NCBI GenBank assembly: GCA_007126675.1
Contig: SLAU01000348.1
Coordinates: 1 to 20,175 of the forward strand
Length of the DNA stretch: 20,175 nucleotides
Direction of reading: 5' to 3'
DNA from: Balneolaceae bacterium
GTDB taxonomy: Bacteria; Bacteroidota; Rhodothermia; Balneolales; Balneolaceae
Each line of letters opens with the position of its first letter. Positions within the stretch are counted from its first letter, which is position 1. A program made the position numbers and the translations under genes. Below the pieces are notes generated by a model. The model saw only the letters and a list, made by a program, of their open reading frames with translations, searched no databases and was not told where the DNA came from. This document shows, piece by piece, positions 1-7,452 of the stretch.

Positions 1-1102
1 AATGCTGATGCAGCATGGTGATTACGTTTTACCTGAAAATGTACCGGCAAATGAGTTTTTAAATTTAGAAAGCCAAAAACTATCCACTTCAAAAGGCTGG
101 GCAGTTTGGCTCAATGAATATCTGGAAGAGTTTGAAGCCGACCTTCTTCGATACGTTCTGGGCACTACTCTGCCCGAAGCAAAAGATTCTGATTTTTCCT
201 GGAAAGATTTCCAGGCACGGGTTAACGGTGAACTGGCCGATATTCTCGGAAACTTTGTGTTTCGCACAACCAGTTTTACACAAAAATTTTATGACGGCAA
301 AGTGCCTGAATTGAAAGACTCATCAGAGACTGATTTAAATGCACTGGCTGAAATCGAAAAACAGAAACAGAAGATTGGCAATGCCTACAACTCTTTTAAA
401 TTCAGGGAAGCGATAGCCGAAACGATGAACCTGGCCCGGGCAGGAAACCGGTATTTTACCGAAACCGAACCATGGAAAACACGGAAAGAAAATCCTCAGG
501 CTTGTGCAAACACATTGTATGTATGCGCACAAATTTGCGGTGCATTAAGTGTTCTTTTTGATCCGGTTTTACCCAATAAGATGAGCGCATTGCGAGATCA
601 GCTTGGTATTCCCAATACAGCCGGATGGAATGATGTGAATGATCATCTTGTAGCTGCAGGTCAGCTTATTGCTGAACAGGAAATTCTATTCAAAAAAATT
701 GAAGATGAAACAGTTGAAAAAGAGATTCAAAAACTGAAAGAGAGGGCGGGTGAACCGGAAATGGTTTTCCCGGAATTAAAAAAGGAGACATCATTCAATA
801 AATTTTCATCTATCGACCTGCGTGCCGGTAAAATTATTGCAGCAGAAAAAGTAGAGAAATCAGATAAGCTGATTAAAATCACCGTAGACCTTGGATTTGA
901 AAAAAGAATCATTCTTTCCGGGATTGCAGAGTTTTTCAAAGCCGATGAGATTATTGGAAATTCGGTTTGTGTAGTTGCAAACCTGGCCCCGAAAAAGATG
1001 ATGGGCATTGAAAGTAACGGTATGATTTTGATGGGTGAAGATAGTGAAGGCAAACTCCATTTTGTATCAACAGATGCCGAGCCGGGCAGCCCTATAATGT
1101 AA
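1..1102 (+). CDS. metG: Methionyl-tRNA synthetase, C-terminal part (5' end outside window)
   Basis: This cytoplasmic enzyme charges tRNA-Met with methionine. Only the C-terminal 366 or so residues are present: the frame is open from base 2 and the Rossmann-fold N-terminus lies upstream, so the ATG at 2 is not the true start. Counting from that codon, the class I KMSKS-type loop is KLSTSK at residues 26-31, followed by GWAVW. The helical anticodon-binding region covers about 35-225. A linker rich in Lys and Glu leads to a C-terminal EMAP-II/Arc1p-like tRNA-binding OB domain at about 266-366 (IDLRAGKI near 271-278, then the NLAPKKMMGIESNGM segment). That appended domain marks the long, dimerising form of MetG. 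The stop is one base before the next gene, which suggests cotranscription and perhaps translational coupling. The identification is secure; the missing N-terminus is a window-edge effect. Confidence 0.97.
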   Translation, partial: MLMQHGDYVLPENVPANEFLNLESQKLSTSKGWAVWLNEYLEEFEADLLRYVLGTTLPEAKDSDFSWKDFQARVNGELADILGNFVFRTTSFTQKFYDGKVPELKDSSETDLNALAEIEKQKQKIGNAYNSFKFREAIAETMNLARAGNRYFTETEPWKTRKENPQACANTLYVCAQICGALSVLFDPVLPNKMSALRDQLGIPNTAGWNDVNDHLVAAGQLIAEQEILFKKIEDETVEKEIQKLKERAGEPEMVFPELKKETSFNKFSSIDLRAGKIIAAEKVEKSDKLIKITVDLGFEKRIILSGIAEFFKADEIIGNSVCVVANLAPKKMMGIESNGMILMGEDSEGKLHFVSTDAEPGSPIM

Positions 1103-1103
1103 T

Positions 1104-3083
1104 ATGAGCAGGAAAAAAAAGAATCAAACTCCCGGATTTAATCTGCAGGAAAATAAAACCCATTTCTGCTTTTACTGCCCTGAGGCCAAAGAGGTGGAAT
1201 GCGAAATATTTGAAGACTATCATGAAAATGATGGTCACTCGCACACAATGGAGCCCGATAAAGATGGGTACTGGCATTTAACAGTTCATAAAAACCTGGA
1301 AGGATTTTGGTATGGGTACAGAGTAGATCACCCCAAAAAATTACAAGAAACAACTCCGCATAAGAAAAAAATATTTGCCGACCCCTACAGCCGGCACGTT
1401 ACTGTTAAAAATAATTACCGGCAGGAAGCCAAATCTTACATCTTTCAAGACAACTTTGACTGGGAAGACGACCGACACTGCTTTCCGGAAGATCTGAGAG
1501 ACCTGGTGATCTACGAAACACACCTTAAGGATCTGACTGCCCACGAATCAAGCGGAGCAAATGGTGAAAGTGATTACCAGAAGTTTATTGATCTGAATCA
1601 AAAAGGCGGTTTAGCCCATCTTAAAAAGCTGGGAATAAATTGTGTTCAATTTTTGCCGTTGCAAAAGTTTGCAAACATAGAACCACCGTATGGAAGAAGA
1701 ACGAAAGAAGGCTTTTTAAATTCATGGAATCCCTACAGTTATAACTATTGGGGATATATGACTTCTTTTTTCTTTGCTCCTGAATCTGTTTATGCATCAG
1801 GTAACAATAAAGAAATTAATGGCTACAACACTAATGCAGTCACTGAATTTAAACAGCTTGTAAAAACCCTCCATAGCCATGGCATAACCGTACTTATGGA
1901 TGTGGTTTACAATCACACGTCTCTTTTTGATCTGAATCCGTTAACACATCTTTGCCCGCACACATATCTGCGGACTAATGATAAAGGTGAACTTCTGAAC
2001 CGAAGCGGTACTGGAAATGAATATCGCTCGGAAAATCCCCAGGCACGTCAGCTCATTATCGATTCACTTCGCTACTGGATAGAAGAGTTTCACATTGATG
2101 GATTCCGGTTCGACCTTGCGGCACTGCTGGATCGAAAGACTTGGGATGGTATAAAAAATGAATTAACAAAAATTGATCCCCGCGTAGTACTCATTGCTGA
2201 ACCATGGGGCGGACATTACGCACCTCAAGCATTTTCTGACCATGGCTGGGCCTCCTGGAATGACAGAATTCGAAACTCAATAAAAGGTTCGGATCCGCTG
2301 CACGACCGGGGTTATATTTTTTCTGACTGGCAATATGAAACCAGCCGCGAACGTCTCGAAAATCTTTTCCGCGGTACATTGAGAGATCAGGAAGGTGGTT
2401 TATATCACACATCCCAGCATAGTGTAAATTACCTCGAAAGCCATGACGGATACACACTTGGAGATTTTATCCGAATTGGTTTAAAACCCGAACTATCTGA
2501 CTCGGTAATAAAAGATCGAAATAAGGTTGTGGAGTTAAACGACCGTGAGTTGAGATTAAATAAATTTGCAGCTCTTTCTCTTTTTTGTGCGCAGGGAACC
2601 GTGATGATCCACGCCGGACAAGAGCTTGCAAGGGCAAAAATTGTAGCCGGCAACCCCGAAGACGTTGACAGCGGCAAACTGGATCACAACAGTTACCAAA
2701 AAGACGATGAAACCAACTGGATAAATTTTGATGAATTAAAGGTAAATAAGCAATTGTTTAACTATTATCGGGGCTTGATAAATATCCGTAAAAGTTCACC
2801 GGCTCTGTGTAAAGCAGGAAGCAATGCTGTCAGATTCGACCATTACGACAATCCGCTTATTCTCTGTTTCATCATAAATGGAAATGAAGTTGAAGATAAT
2901 TACGATTATTACGTAATATTGAACGGCGCAAGAGCTTACTCAGCAACTGTTGATCTGCCACCCGGTCAGTGGGAACTGCTTGCTAACAGCGAAATTGCTA
3001 CCGATCAAACAATTGATATTATCAGAGGTTCTGTAACCGTCCCTGAAATCAGCGGAATGTTATTTAGACAGTTGCGTCATTAG
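1104..3083 (+). CDS. GH13 alpha-glucan debranching enzyme / pullulanase-type glycoside hydrolase
   Basis: A 659-residue alpha-amylase-family (GH13) protein without a signal peptide, so probably cytoplasmic and acting on glycogen or imported maltodextrins. Residues about 15-105 look like an N-terminal CBM48-type beta-sandwich (FCFYCPEA... and GYWHLTV...FWYGYRVD). The (beta/alpha)8 barrel follows with all four GH13 regions: DVVYNHT at 266-272, GFRFD with nucleophile D337, IAEPW with acid/base E366, and ESHD with H447/D448. The GFRFDLA, AEPWG and SHDGYTL wording is closer to GlgX, isoamylase and type I pullulanase than to branching enzymes or alpha-amylases, and the length is near that of GlgX (about 657 residues in E. 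coli, from memory). A C-terminal beta domain covers about 570-659. The ATG is one base after the metG stop and has no Shine-Dalgarno sequence. The catalytic class is secure; which alpha-1,6 linkage it cuts cannot be read from sequence alone. Confidence 0.85.
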   Translation: MSRKKKNQTPGFNLQENKTHFCFYCPEAKEVECEIFEDYHENDGHSHTMEPDKDGYWHLTVHKNLEGFWYGYRVDHPKKLQETTPHKKKIFADPYSRHVTVKNNYRQEAKSYIFQDNFDWEDDRHCFPEDLRDLVIYETHLKDLTAHESSGANGESDYQKFIDLNQKGGLAHLKKLGINCVQFLPLQKFANIEPPYGRRTKEGFLNSWNPYSYNYWGYMTSFFFAPESVYASGNNKEINGYNTNAVTEFKQLVKTLHSHGITVLMDVVYNHTSLFDLNPLTHLCPHTYLRTNDKGELLNRSGTGNEYRSENPQARQLIIDSLRYWIEEFHIDGFRFDLAALLDRKTWDGIKNELTKIDPRVVLIAEPWGGHYAPQAFSDHGWASWNDRIRNSIKGSDPLHDRGYIFSDWQYETSRERLENLFRGTLRDQEGGLYHTSQHSVNYLESHDGYTLGDFIRIGLKPELSDSVIKDRNKVVELNDRELRLNKFAALSLFCAQGTVMIHAGQELARAKIVAGNPEDVDSGKLDHNSYQKDDETNWINFDELKVNKQLFNYYRGLINIRKSSPALCKAGSNAVRFDHYDNPLILCFIINGNEVEDNYDYYVILNGARAYSATVDLPPGQWELLANSEIATDQTIDIIRGSVTVPEISGMLFRQLRH

Positions 3084-3139
3084 TTTTCAGCGAATATTTT
3101 ATACCCGTTTTACTAAACTCTAATTAACCTACGCAAACA

Positions 3140-4501
3140 TTGGCTACTTCAACCACACCCAATCGCGGCAAATGGAATTCTAAATTAGGCTTTATTCTTG
3201 CAGCTGCGGGATCGGCAGTAGGCTTGGGTAATATTTGGCGCTTTCCTACAGTTATGGCCGAAAATGGCGGTGCCGCTTTTCTATTCATATACGCATTACT
3301 TGTTTTTATCATCGGGTATCCGGTTATGGTAGCCGAGCTAAGTATGGGCCGACGCGCCGAAAAAAATCCTGTTGGAACATTCAAATCGCTCAGCAGCAAT
3401 AAAATATTTACACTTGCCGGATTTTGGTGTGTTATTTGTGGTATCGCAATACTCTCTTTCTACATTATTGTTGCAGGCTGGACCATCAGCTACTTTTTTG
3501 AACAAATTTTCCATTACCTGGGATTTGAAGGGGCTGCTGCATTTGTGGCCGATACTGACAACGGCTGGCTGAACGCAATCGTTGCCGTAATATTTATGGC
3601 TGCCACGATAAGCATCAATATTGCCGGTATCAGCCAGGGAATTGAACGGGCTGTAAGGTTATTGATGCCCATGCTGGTGGTGATCATTTTGATATTAATC
3701 GTATATGTAATGTTCCAGCCCGGTGCAGGAGAAGGCTTACGCGAATATCTCGTGCCCGATTTCAGTGCCATCAATACTGATCTGATACTGGCCGCGATGG
3801 GTCAGGCATTTTTCTCGCTCTCGCTGGGTATGGGGGCACTCATCACATATGGTTCATATTTAAGCAAGCGCGAAAATATCCCGGAGGCTGCTGCCTACGT
3901 AACTGTGTTTGATGTGGGTATTGCCTTTTTAGCGGGTATGCTTGTTATGCCAACTATTTATATGGCACAAGCTCAGGGCCTTGTAGTTTTTGATGAAGAC
4001 GGAAGCCTGTTAGCAGGTGCTGCACTTATCTTCCAGGTATTACCCGAACTGTTTCATGAAATGGGTGGTTTAGTGGGGCTGATATTCGGAGCAACATTTT
4101 TCTTTCTCCTGAGTATTGCAGCTCTTACTTCGTCGATTTCTCTGCTTGAAGTTCCAACATCATATGTAATTGATGAACATAAGGTTTCAAGAAAAAAGGC
4201 AGCTATAGTTGTTGGCTCAGTTGTAACATTTATTTCACTTTTTATTGCGTTCGATACCTCCCTCATCGGCCCTATAGACCAAATATTTAGTGATATTGGT
4301 TTACCACTGGGTGGGTTTTTGGTTTGTATATTTCTTGCCTACTTCTGGAAAACACAAAATGCAAAGCTTGAAGTAAGGCAGGGTTTCGAAAATATAGACG
4401 ACCACTGGTTCTGGCCAGTTTGGGTTGTGTTCATTAAATATATATGCCCCATACTCATTGCTTTGATTTTGGGATCAACTATTTATGGGATATTTCGGTA
4501 A
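3140..4501 (+). CDS. Sodium-dependent transporter, neurotransmitter:sodium symporter (NSS/SNF) family
   Basis: A 453-residue inner-membrane protein of the LeuT-fold NSS family, which couples Na+ entry to uptake of amino acids or related amines. The family signature in TM1 is clear: GSAVGLGNIWRFP at residues 24-36, the unwound helix that lines the Na+ and substrate sites. I count about 11 hydrophobic segments, the last at about 425-450; 11 helices is usual for bacterial NSS members of the Tyt1/MhsT type. The TM6 region (AMGQAFFSLSLGMGALITYGSY) also fits. The start must be the TTG at 3140: the frame is closed by TAA at 3125-3127, and there is no in-frame ATG before the essential TM1. The gene lies 56 bases after the GH13 gene with no terminator between them, and is followed by a strong intrinsic terminator. 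The substrate cannot be deduced. Confidence 0.93.
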   Translation: MATSTTPNRGKWNSKLGFILAAAGSAVGLGNIWRFPTVMAENGGAAFLFIYALLVFIIGYPVMVAELSMGRRAEKNPVGTFKSLSSNKIFTLAGFWCVICGIAILSFYIIVAGWTISYFFEQIFHYLGFEGAAAFVADTDNGWLNAIVAVIFMAATISINIAGISQGIERAVRLLMPMLVVIILILIVYVMFQPGAGEGLREYLVPDFSAINTDLILAAMGQAFFSLSLGMGALITYGSYLSKRENIPEAAAYVTVFDVGIAFLAGMLVMPTIYMAQAQGLVVFDEDGSLLAGAALIFQVLPELFHEMGGLVGLIFGATFFFLLSIAALTSSISLLEVPTSYVIDEHKVSRKKAAIVVGSVVTFISLFIAFDTSLIGPIDQIFSDIGLPLGGFLVCIFLAYFWKTQNAKLEVRQGFENIDDHWFWPVWVVFIKYICPILIALILGSTIYGIFR

Positions 4502-4513
4502 GTATTCATTAAT

Positions 4514-4548
4514 ACCCGGTCAGGAATATCTGCCGGGTTTTTCTTTTT
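4514..4548 (+). terminator. Intrinsic terminator after the NSS transporter gene
   Basis: Perfect arms ACCCGG (4514-4519) and CCGGGT (4533-4538), extended inward past one bulged T (4520) by CAG (4521-4523) pairing with CTG (4530-4532), around a six-base loop. The 3' arm runs straight into a T-rich tract (4538-4548, interrupted by one C). This is a standard Rho-independent terminator and separates the metG-GH13-transporter group from the efp operon. Confidence 0.9.
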
Positions 4549-4568
4549 ACAGAAACAAAAGACAGGAA

Positions 4569-4600
4569 TTTGTTATAGAACTGCGCCTGATGTATTTTTG
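4569..4600 (+). promoter_or_regulatory. Candidate Bacteroidota-type promoter for the efp operon
   Basis: TTTG at 4569-4572 is followed by a 20-base spacer and TATTTTTG at 4593-4600. The latter matches the TAnnTTTG -7 element of the Bacteroidota primary sigma factor exactly, with the -33 element at about the usual distance. Transcription would start near 4607, giving a leader of about 19 bases before the efp ATG at 4626. The site lies between an intrinsic terminator and the first gene of a long operon, where a promoter is required. The motif match is seen; activity is inferred. Confidence 0.6.
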
Positions 4601-4625
4601 GAGCAAAATTTTAACTAATTGATGT

Positions 4626-5201
4626 ATGGCAAAAGTTAGCACTTCAGATTTCAGAAATGGAATGAATATCATTGTGGATAATGAAATCTACACGATAGTT
4701 GAATTCCAGCATGTAAAACCGGGAAAAGGCCCCGCATTTATCAGAACCAAATTGAAGGGAGTTGAAAACGAAAAAAATATCGAGAAAACGTTTCGTTCAG
4801 GCGAAAATGTAGAATCGGTTCGCGTTGAACGTCAACAATTCCAATTTCTCTATGCTGATGGCGAATTGTTCCATTTTATGAACCAGGACACCTACGAACA
4901 GATACCGCTCGAAGCGAAGAAAGTGGAGAAAAAAGAGTTTATTTCGGATGGAATGGTTTGTACACTTGTAGTAGATGTGGAAAATGAAAATATTTTGTAT
5001 GCTGAACCACCCGATCAAATTGTGGCGGAAGTTGTGCAAACAGATCCGGGCGTACGCGGTGATACCGCTCAGGGTGGAAGTAAACCTGCAACCATTACCG
5101 GAGGAGCAACTGTACAGGTGCCGCTGTTTATAAATGAAGGCGAACAAATACGGGTAGATACCAGAACCGGTGAATATCTTGAACGAGCAAAATCTAATTA
5201 A
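4626..5201 (+). CDS. efp: Translation elongation factor P
   Basis: A 191-residue tRNA-shaped protein that binds stalled ribosomes between the P and E sites and speeds peptide-bond formation at consecutive prolines. The three beta domains are present: a KOW-like domain I (about 1-64), OB domain II (about 66-128) and OB domain III (about 130-188, ending RVDTRTGEYLERA). The domain I tip loop reads HVKPGKGPAF, with K34 at the position that is beta-lysylated or otherwise modified in lysine-type EF-Ps. No modification enzyme is encoded in the window, so its state is unknown. Length is typical. The ATG at 4626 is the only sensible start; an overlapping ATG at 4622 is out of frame. It is the first gene of the operon, six bases before accB, which is a widely conserved efp-accB-accC order. 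Confidence 0.97.
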   Translation: MAKVSTSDFRNGMNIIVDNEIYTIVEFQHVKPGKGPAFIRTKLKGVENEKNIEKTFRSGENVESVRVERQQFQFLYADGELFHFMNQDTYEQIPLEAKKVEKKEFISDGMVCTLVVDVENENILYAEPPDQIVAEVVQTDPGVRGDTAQGGSKPATITGGATVQVPLFINEGEQIRVDTRTGEYLERAKSN

Positions 5202-5207
5202 TTCATT

Positions 5208-5684
5208 ATGGACTTAAAACTTGTAAAAAAACTGCTTGATCTGATCTCTGAGAGCGATGCTAATGAAGTATCGGTTGAAGAGGGAGATTTTAAATTAAAA
5301 GTAAAAAAAGTAACTACTGATTCACAATCAGTGCAATATCAGGTGCCTGCTTCACAACCTGCAGCTGCTCCTCAGCCTGCTCCAAATCCGCAGCCGGCGC
5401 AAAGTGAATCAACAGAAAAAGCAAGTTCAGACTCTAAGCCGGATGGCGATGTTGTTAAATCACCTATTGTGGGTACATTTTATGAAGCACCCTCACCCGA
5501 CTCTGATCCATTTGTTTCGGTTGGTGATACCGTTAAGCAGGGACAAACTCTTTGCATAGTGGAAGCAATGAAGATCATGAACGAAATTGAAGCTGAATTC
5601 AACGGTACCGTCCAGAAAATTTTAGTCGATAACGGGCAGCCTGTTGAGTTCGATCAGCCTCTTTTCATCATCAAAAAAGCTTAA
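5208..5684 (+). CDS. accB: Acetyl-CoA carboxylase biotin carboxyl carrier protein (BCCP)
   Basis: A 158-residue carrier subunit of acetyl-CoA carboxylase, which makes malonyl-CoA for fatty-acid synthesis. The N-terminal region (1-45) starts with LKLVKKLLDLI, the usual BCCP interaction segment. A Pro/Ala/Gln-rich flexible linker (about 46-65) and an acidic/Ser-rich stretch follow. The C-terminal biotinyl domain (about 80-157) has the EAMKIMNEIEA motif, with biotin attached to K122. The segment SPIVGTFYEAPSPDSDPFV contains the thumb-like insertion typical of bacterial BCCPs. The gene sits six bases after efp and ten bases before accC, so subunit stoichiometry is probably set by operon expression. 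Confidence 0.97.
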   Translation: MDLKLVKKLLDLISESDANEVSVEEGDFKLKVKKVTTDSQSVQYQVPASQPAAAPQPAPNPQPAQSESTEKASSDSKPDGDVVKSPIVGTFYEAPSPDSDPFVSVGDTVKQGQTLCIVEAMKIMNEIEAEFNGTVQKILVDNGQPVEFDQPLFIIKKA

Positions 5685-5694
5685 TTAAACACGA

Positions 5695-7047
5695 ATGTTT
5701 AATAAAATTCTGATTGCCAACAGGGGCGAAATTGCACTTCGCATCATCCGTACCTGTAAAGAGATGGGAATAAAAACCGTTGCAGTTTATTCAACAGCGG
5801 ACCAGGACAGCCTGCATGTTAAATTTGCAGATGAATGTGTATGTATAGGCCCACCCGCAGGTAAAGAAAGTTATTTGAAGATTCCTTCAATTCTTGCAGC
5901 TGCCGAAATTACGAATGCTGAAGCTATACATCCCGGATACGGCTTCCTGGCAGAAAACGCTGAATTTAGCCGAATATGTGCCGAACATAACCTGAAATTT
6001 ATCGGCCCTTCACCCGAGATGATCAGCACCATGGGCGATAAGGCAACGGCAAAAGCTACAATGACCAAAAACAAGGTGCCGGTAGTTCCAGGTTCCGACG
6101 GCGTTGTAGATTCGCTGGAAGAAGCCAAAAAAATTGCCGATGAGATCGGATATCCGCTGATTATCAAAGCAAGTGCGGGTGGTGGCGGACGAGGAATGCG
6201 TGTGGTACATGAACCTGCCAATTTTGAAAACTCGTTTAAAACCTGTAGAAACGAAGCAGAGACTGCCTTCAACAACCCGGCTGTGTATATAGAAAAGTTT
6301 ATTGTAGATCCCCGGCATATTGAAATACAAATTCTGGGAGATCAGCACGGTAATGTGATCCATCTTGGTGAGCGCGAATGCTCACTGCAGCGGCGTCACC
6401 AAAAAATTCTTGAGGAAGCTCCATCTCCTGTAATGACCCCGGAAGTTCGTGAAAAAATGGGCGAAGCTGCCGTGAATGCCGGAAAAGCGATCAATTATGA
6501 AGGAGCAGGTACGGTTGAGTTCATCGCCGACAAAGATCTGAATTTCTACTTTATGGAGATGAATACACGTATACAGGTAGAGCATCCGGTTACGGAAGAA
6601 ATCACCTACTGTGATCTTGTGAAAGAGCAAATTCGTGTAGCTGCAGGTGAGAAAATTGATACCAAACCGCTGAAAATGCGCGGACATGCAATTGAATGCC
6701 GTATCAACGCAGAAGATCCTGCTTTTAACTTCAGACCCAGTGCCGGTAAAATTACCGCCTTTAACATTCCGGGCGGGCACAGCACTCGTGTGGATACACA
6801 CGCCTATGCAGGCTATGTGATTCCGCCACATTACGATTCAATGATTGCTAAACTGATTGTGAGTGCACCAACGCGTGAGGAAGCGATAAAGCGAATGCGG
6901 CGTGCATTGGAAGAATTTGTTGTTGAAGGAATAAAAACGACGATTCCCTACCACCTGCAGATTATGGACGATCCCAATTTCCAGAGTGGAAATTTTAACA
7001 CTCAGTATCTAGAAAAATCATTCAAATTTAATCCAGATAAAACCTAA
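5695..7047 (+). CDS. accC: Acetyl-CoA carboxylase, biotin carboxylase subunit
   Basis: A 450-residue ATP-grasp enzyme that carboxylates the biotin of BCCP using ATP and bicarbonate. The N-terminal preATP-grasp domain begins FNKILIANRGEIALRIIRT. The ATP-grasp domain contains the glycine-rich lid GGGGRGMR starting at G162, and HIEIQILGD. The active-site strand is MNTRIQVEHPV, with N290, R292 and E296 at the same numbers as in the 449-residue E. coli enzyme. A C-terminal biotin-carboxylase domain (HAIECRINAEDP... onward) completes it. The length excludes fusion to a biotinyl domain, so this is a separate subunit and not a pyruvate or propionyl-CoA carboxylase chain with its own carrier. The carboxyltransferase genes accA and accD are not in the window. 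Confidence 0.97.
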   Translation: MFNKILIANRGEIALRIIRTCKEMGIKTVAVYSTADQDSLHVKFADECVCIGPPAGKESYLKIPSILAAAEITNAEAIHPGYGFLAENAEFSRICAEHNLKFIGPSPEMISTMGDKATAKATMTKNKVPVVPGSDGVVDSLEEAKKIADEIGYPLIIKASAGGGGRGMRVVHEPANFENSFKTCRNEAETAFNNPAVYIEKFIVDPRHIEIQILGDQHGNVIHLGERECSLQRRHQKILEEAPSPVMTPEVREKMGEAAVNAGKAINYEGAGTVEFIADKDLNFYFMEMNTRIQVEHPVTEEITYCDLVKEQIRVAAGEKIDTKPLKMRGHAIECRINAEDPAFNFRPSAGKITAFNIPGGHSTRVDTHAYAGYVIPPHYDSMIAKLIVSAPTREEAIKRMRRALEEFVVEGIKTTIPYHLQIMDDPNFQSGNFNTQYLEKSFKFNPDKT

Positions 7048-7058
7048 GTGAACCTGAT

Positions 7059-7439
7059 ATGAACATTCCTGCTGAACTGAAATACACCCGAGAACATGAA
7101 TGGGTAAAAGATAATGGTGATGGAACGGTAACAGTTGGAATTACCGATTTTGCCCAAAGTGAACTGGGTGATATCGTTTTTGTTGAACTGGATGAAGTAG
7201 GTTCAACCTATGATCAGGAAGATGTATTTGGAACTGTTGAAGCAGTGAAAACCGTATCAGAACTATTTGCACCCGTAAGCGGTGAACTAACAGAAGTAAA
7301 TGTTGAGCTGGAAGATGATCCTGAATTGGTGAACAATGAACCTTATGGCGCCGGGTGGATGGCAAAATTCAAATTATCAGACAGTACAGAACTCGACTCT
7401 CTTCTCTCTGCTGAAGATTACCAGGATATAACCGGTTAA
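7059..7439 (+). CDS. gcvH: Glycine cleavage system H protein
   Basis: A 126-residue lipoyl carrier that shuttles the aminomethyl group between the P, T and L proteins of the glycine cleavage system. It has the standard opening (LKYTREHEWVK), the ITDFAQSELGDIVFVELPEVG-like core (here VELDEVG), and the lipoylation motif VEAVKTVSEL with lipoyl-lysine K64. The C-terminus contains NNEPYGAGWMAKFK, also conserved. Length is normal. It lies 11 bases after accC and 13 before guaA, so it appears to be cotranscribed with two unrelated pathways; gcvP and gcvT are not nearby. H protein can also serve as a lipoyl donor or relay for other lipoyl enzymes, which could explain an unlinked copy, but that is inference. 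Confidence 0.96.
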   Translation: MNIPAELKYTREHEWVKDNGDGTVTVGITDFAQSELGDIVFVELDEVGSTYDQEDVFGTVEAVKTVSELFAPVSGELTEVNVELEDDPELVNNEPYGAGWMAKFKLSDSTELDSLLSAEDYQDITG

Positions 7440-7452
7440 GATATAGGCAATT

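Noticed and set aside
5871..6275. 134-codon minus-strand open frame inside accC
   Set aside because: Shadow of the accC reading frame; no recognisable protein features.
6382..6831. 149-codon open frame on the minus strand inside accC
   Set aside because: Antisense to a fully conserved enzyme; composition looks like a shadow frame, with no domain or start context.
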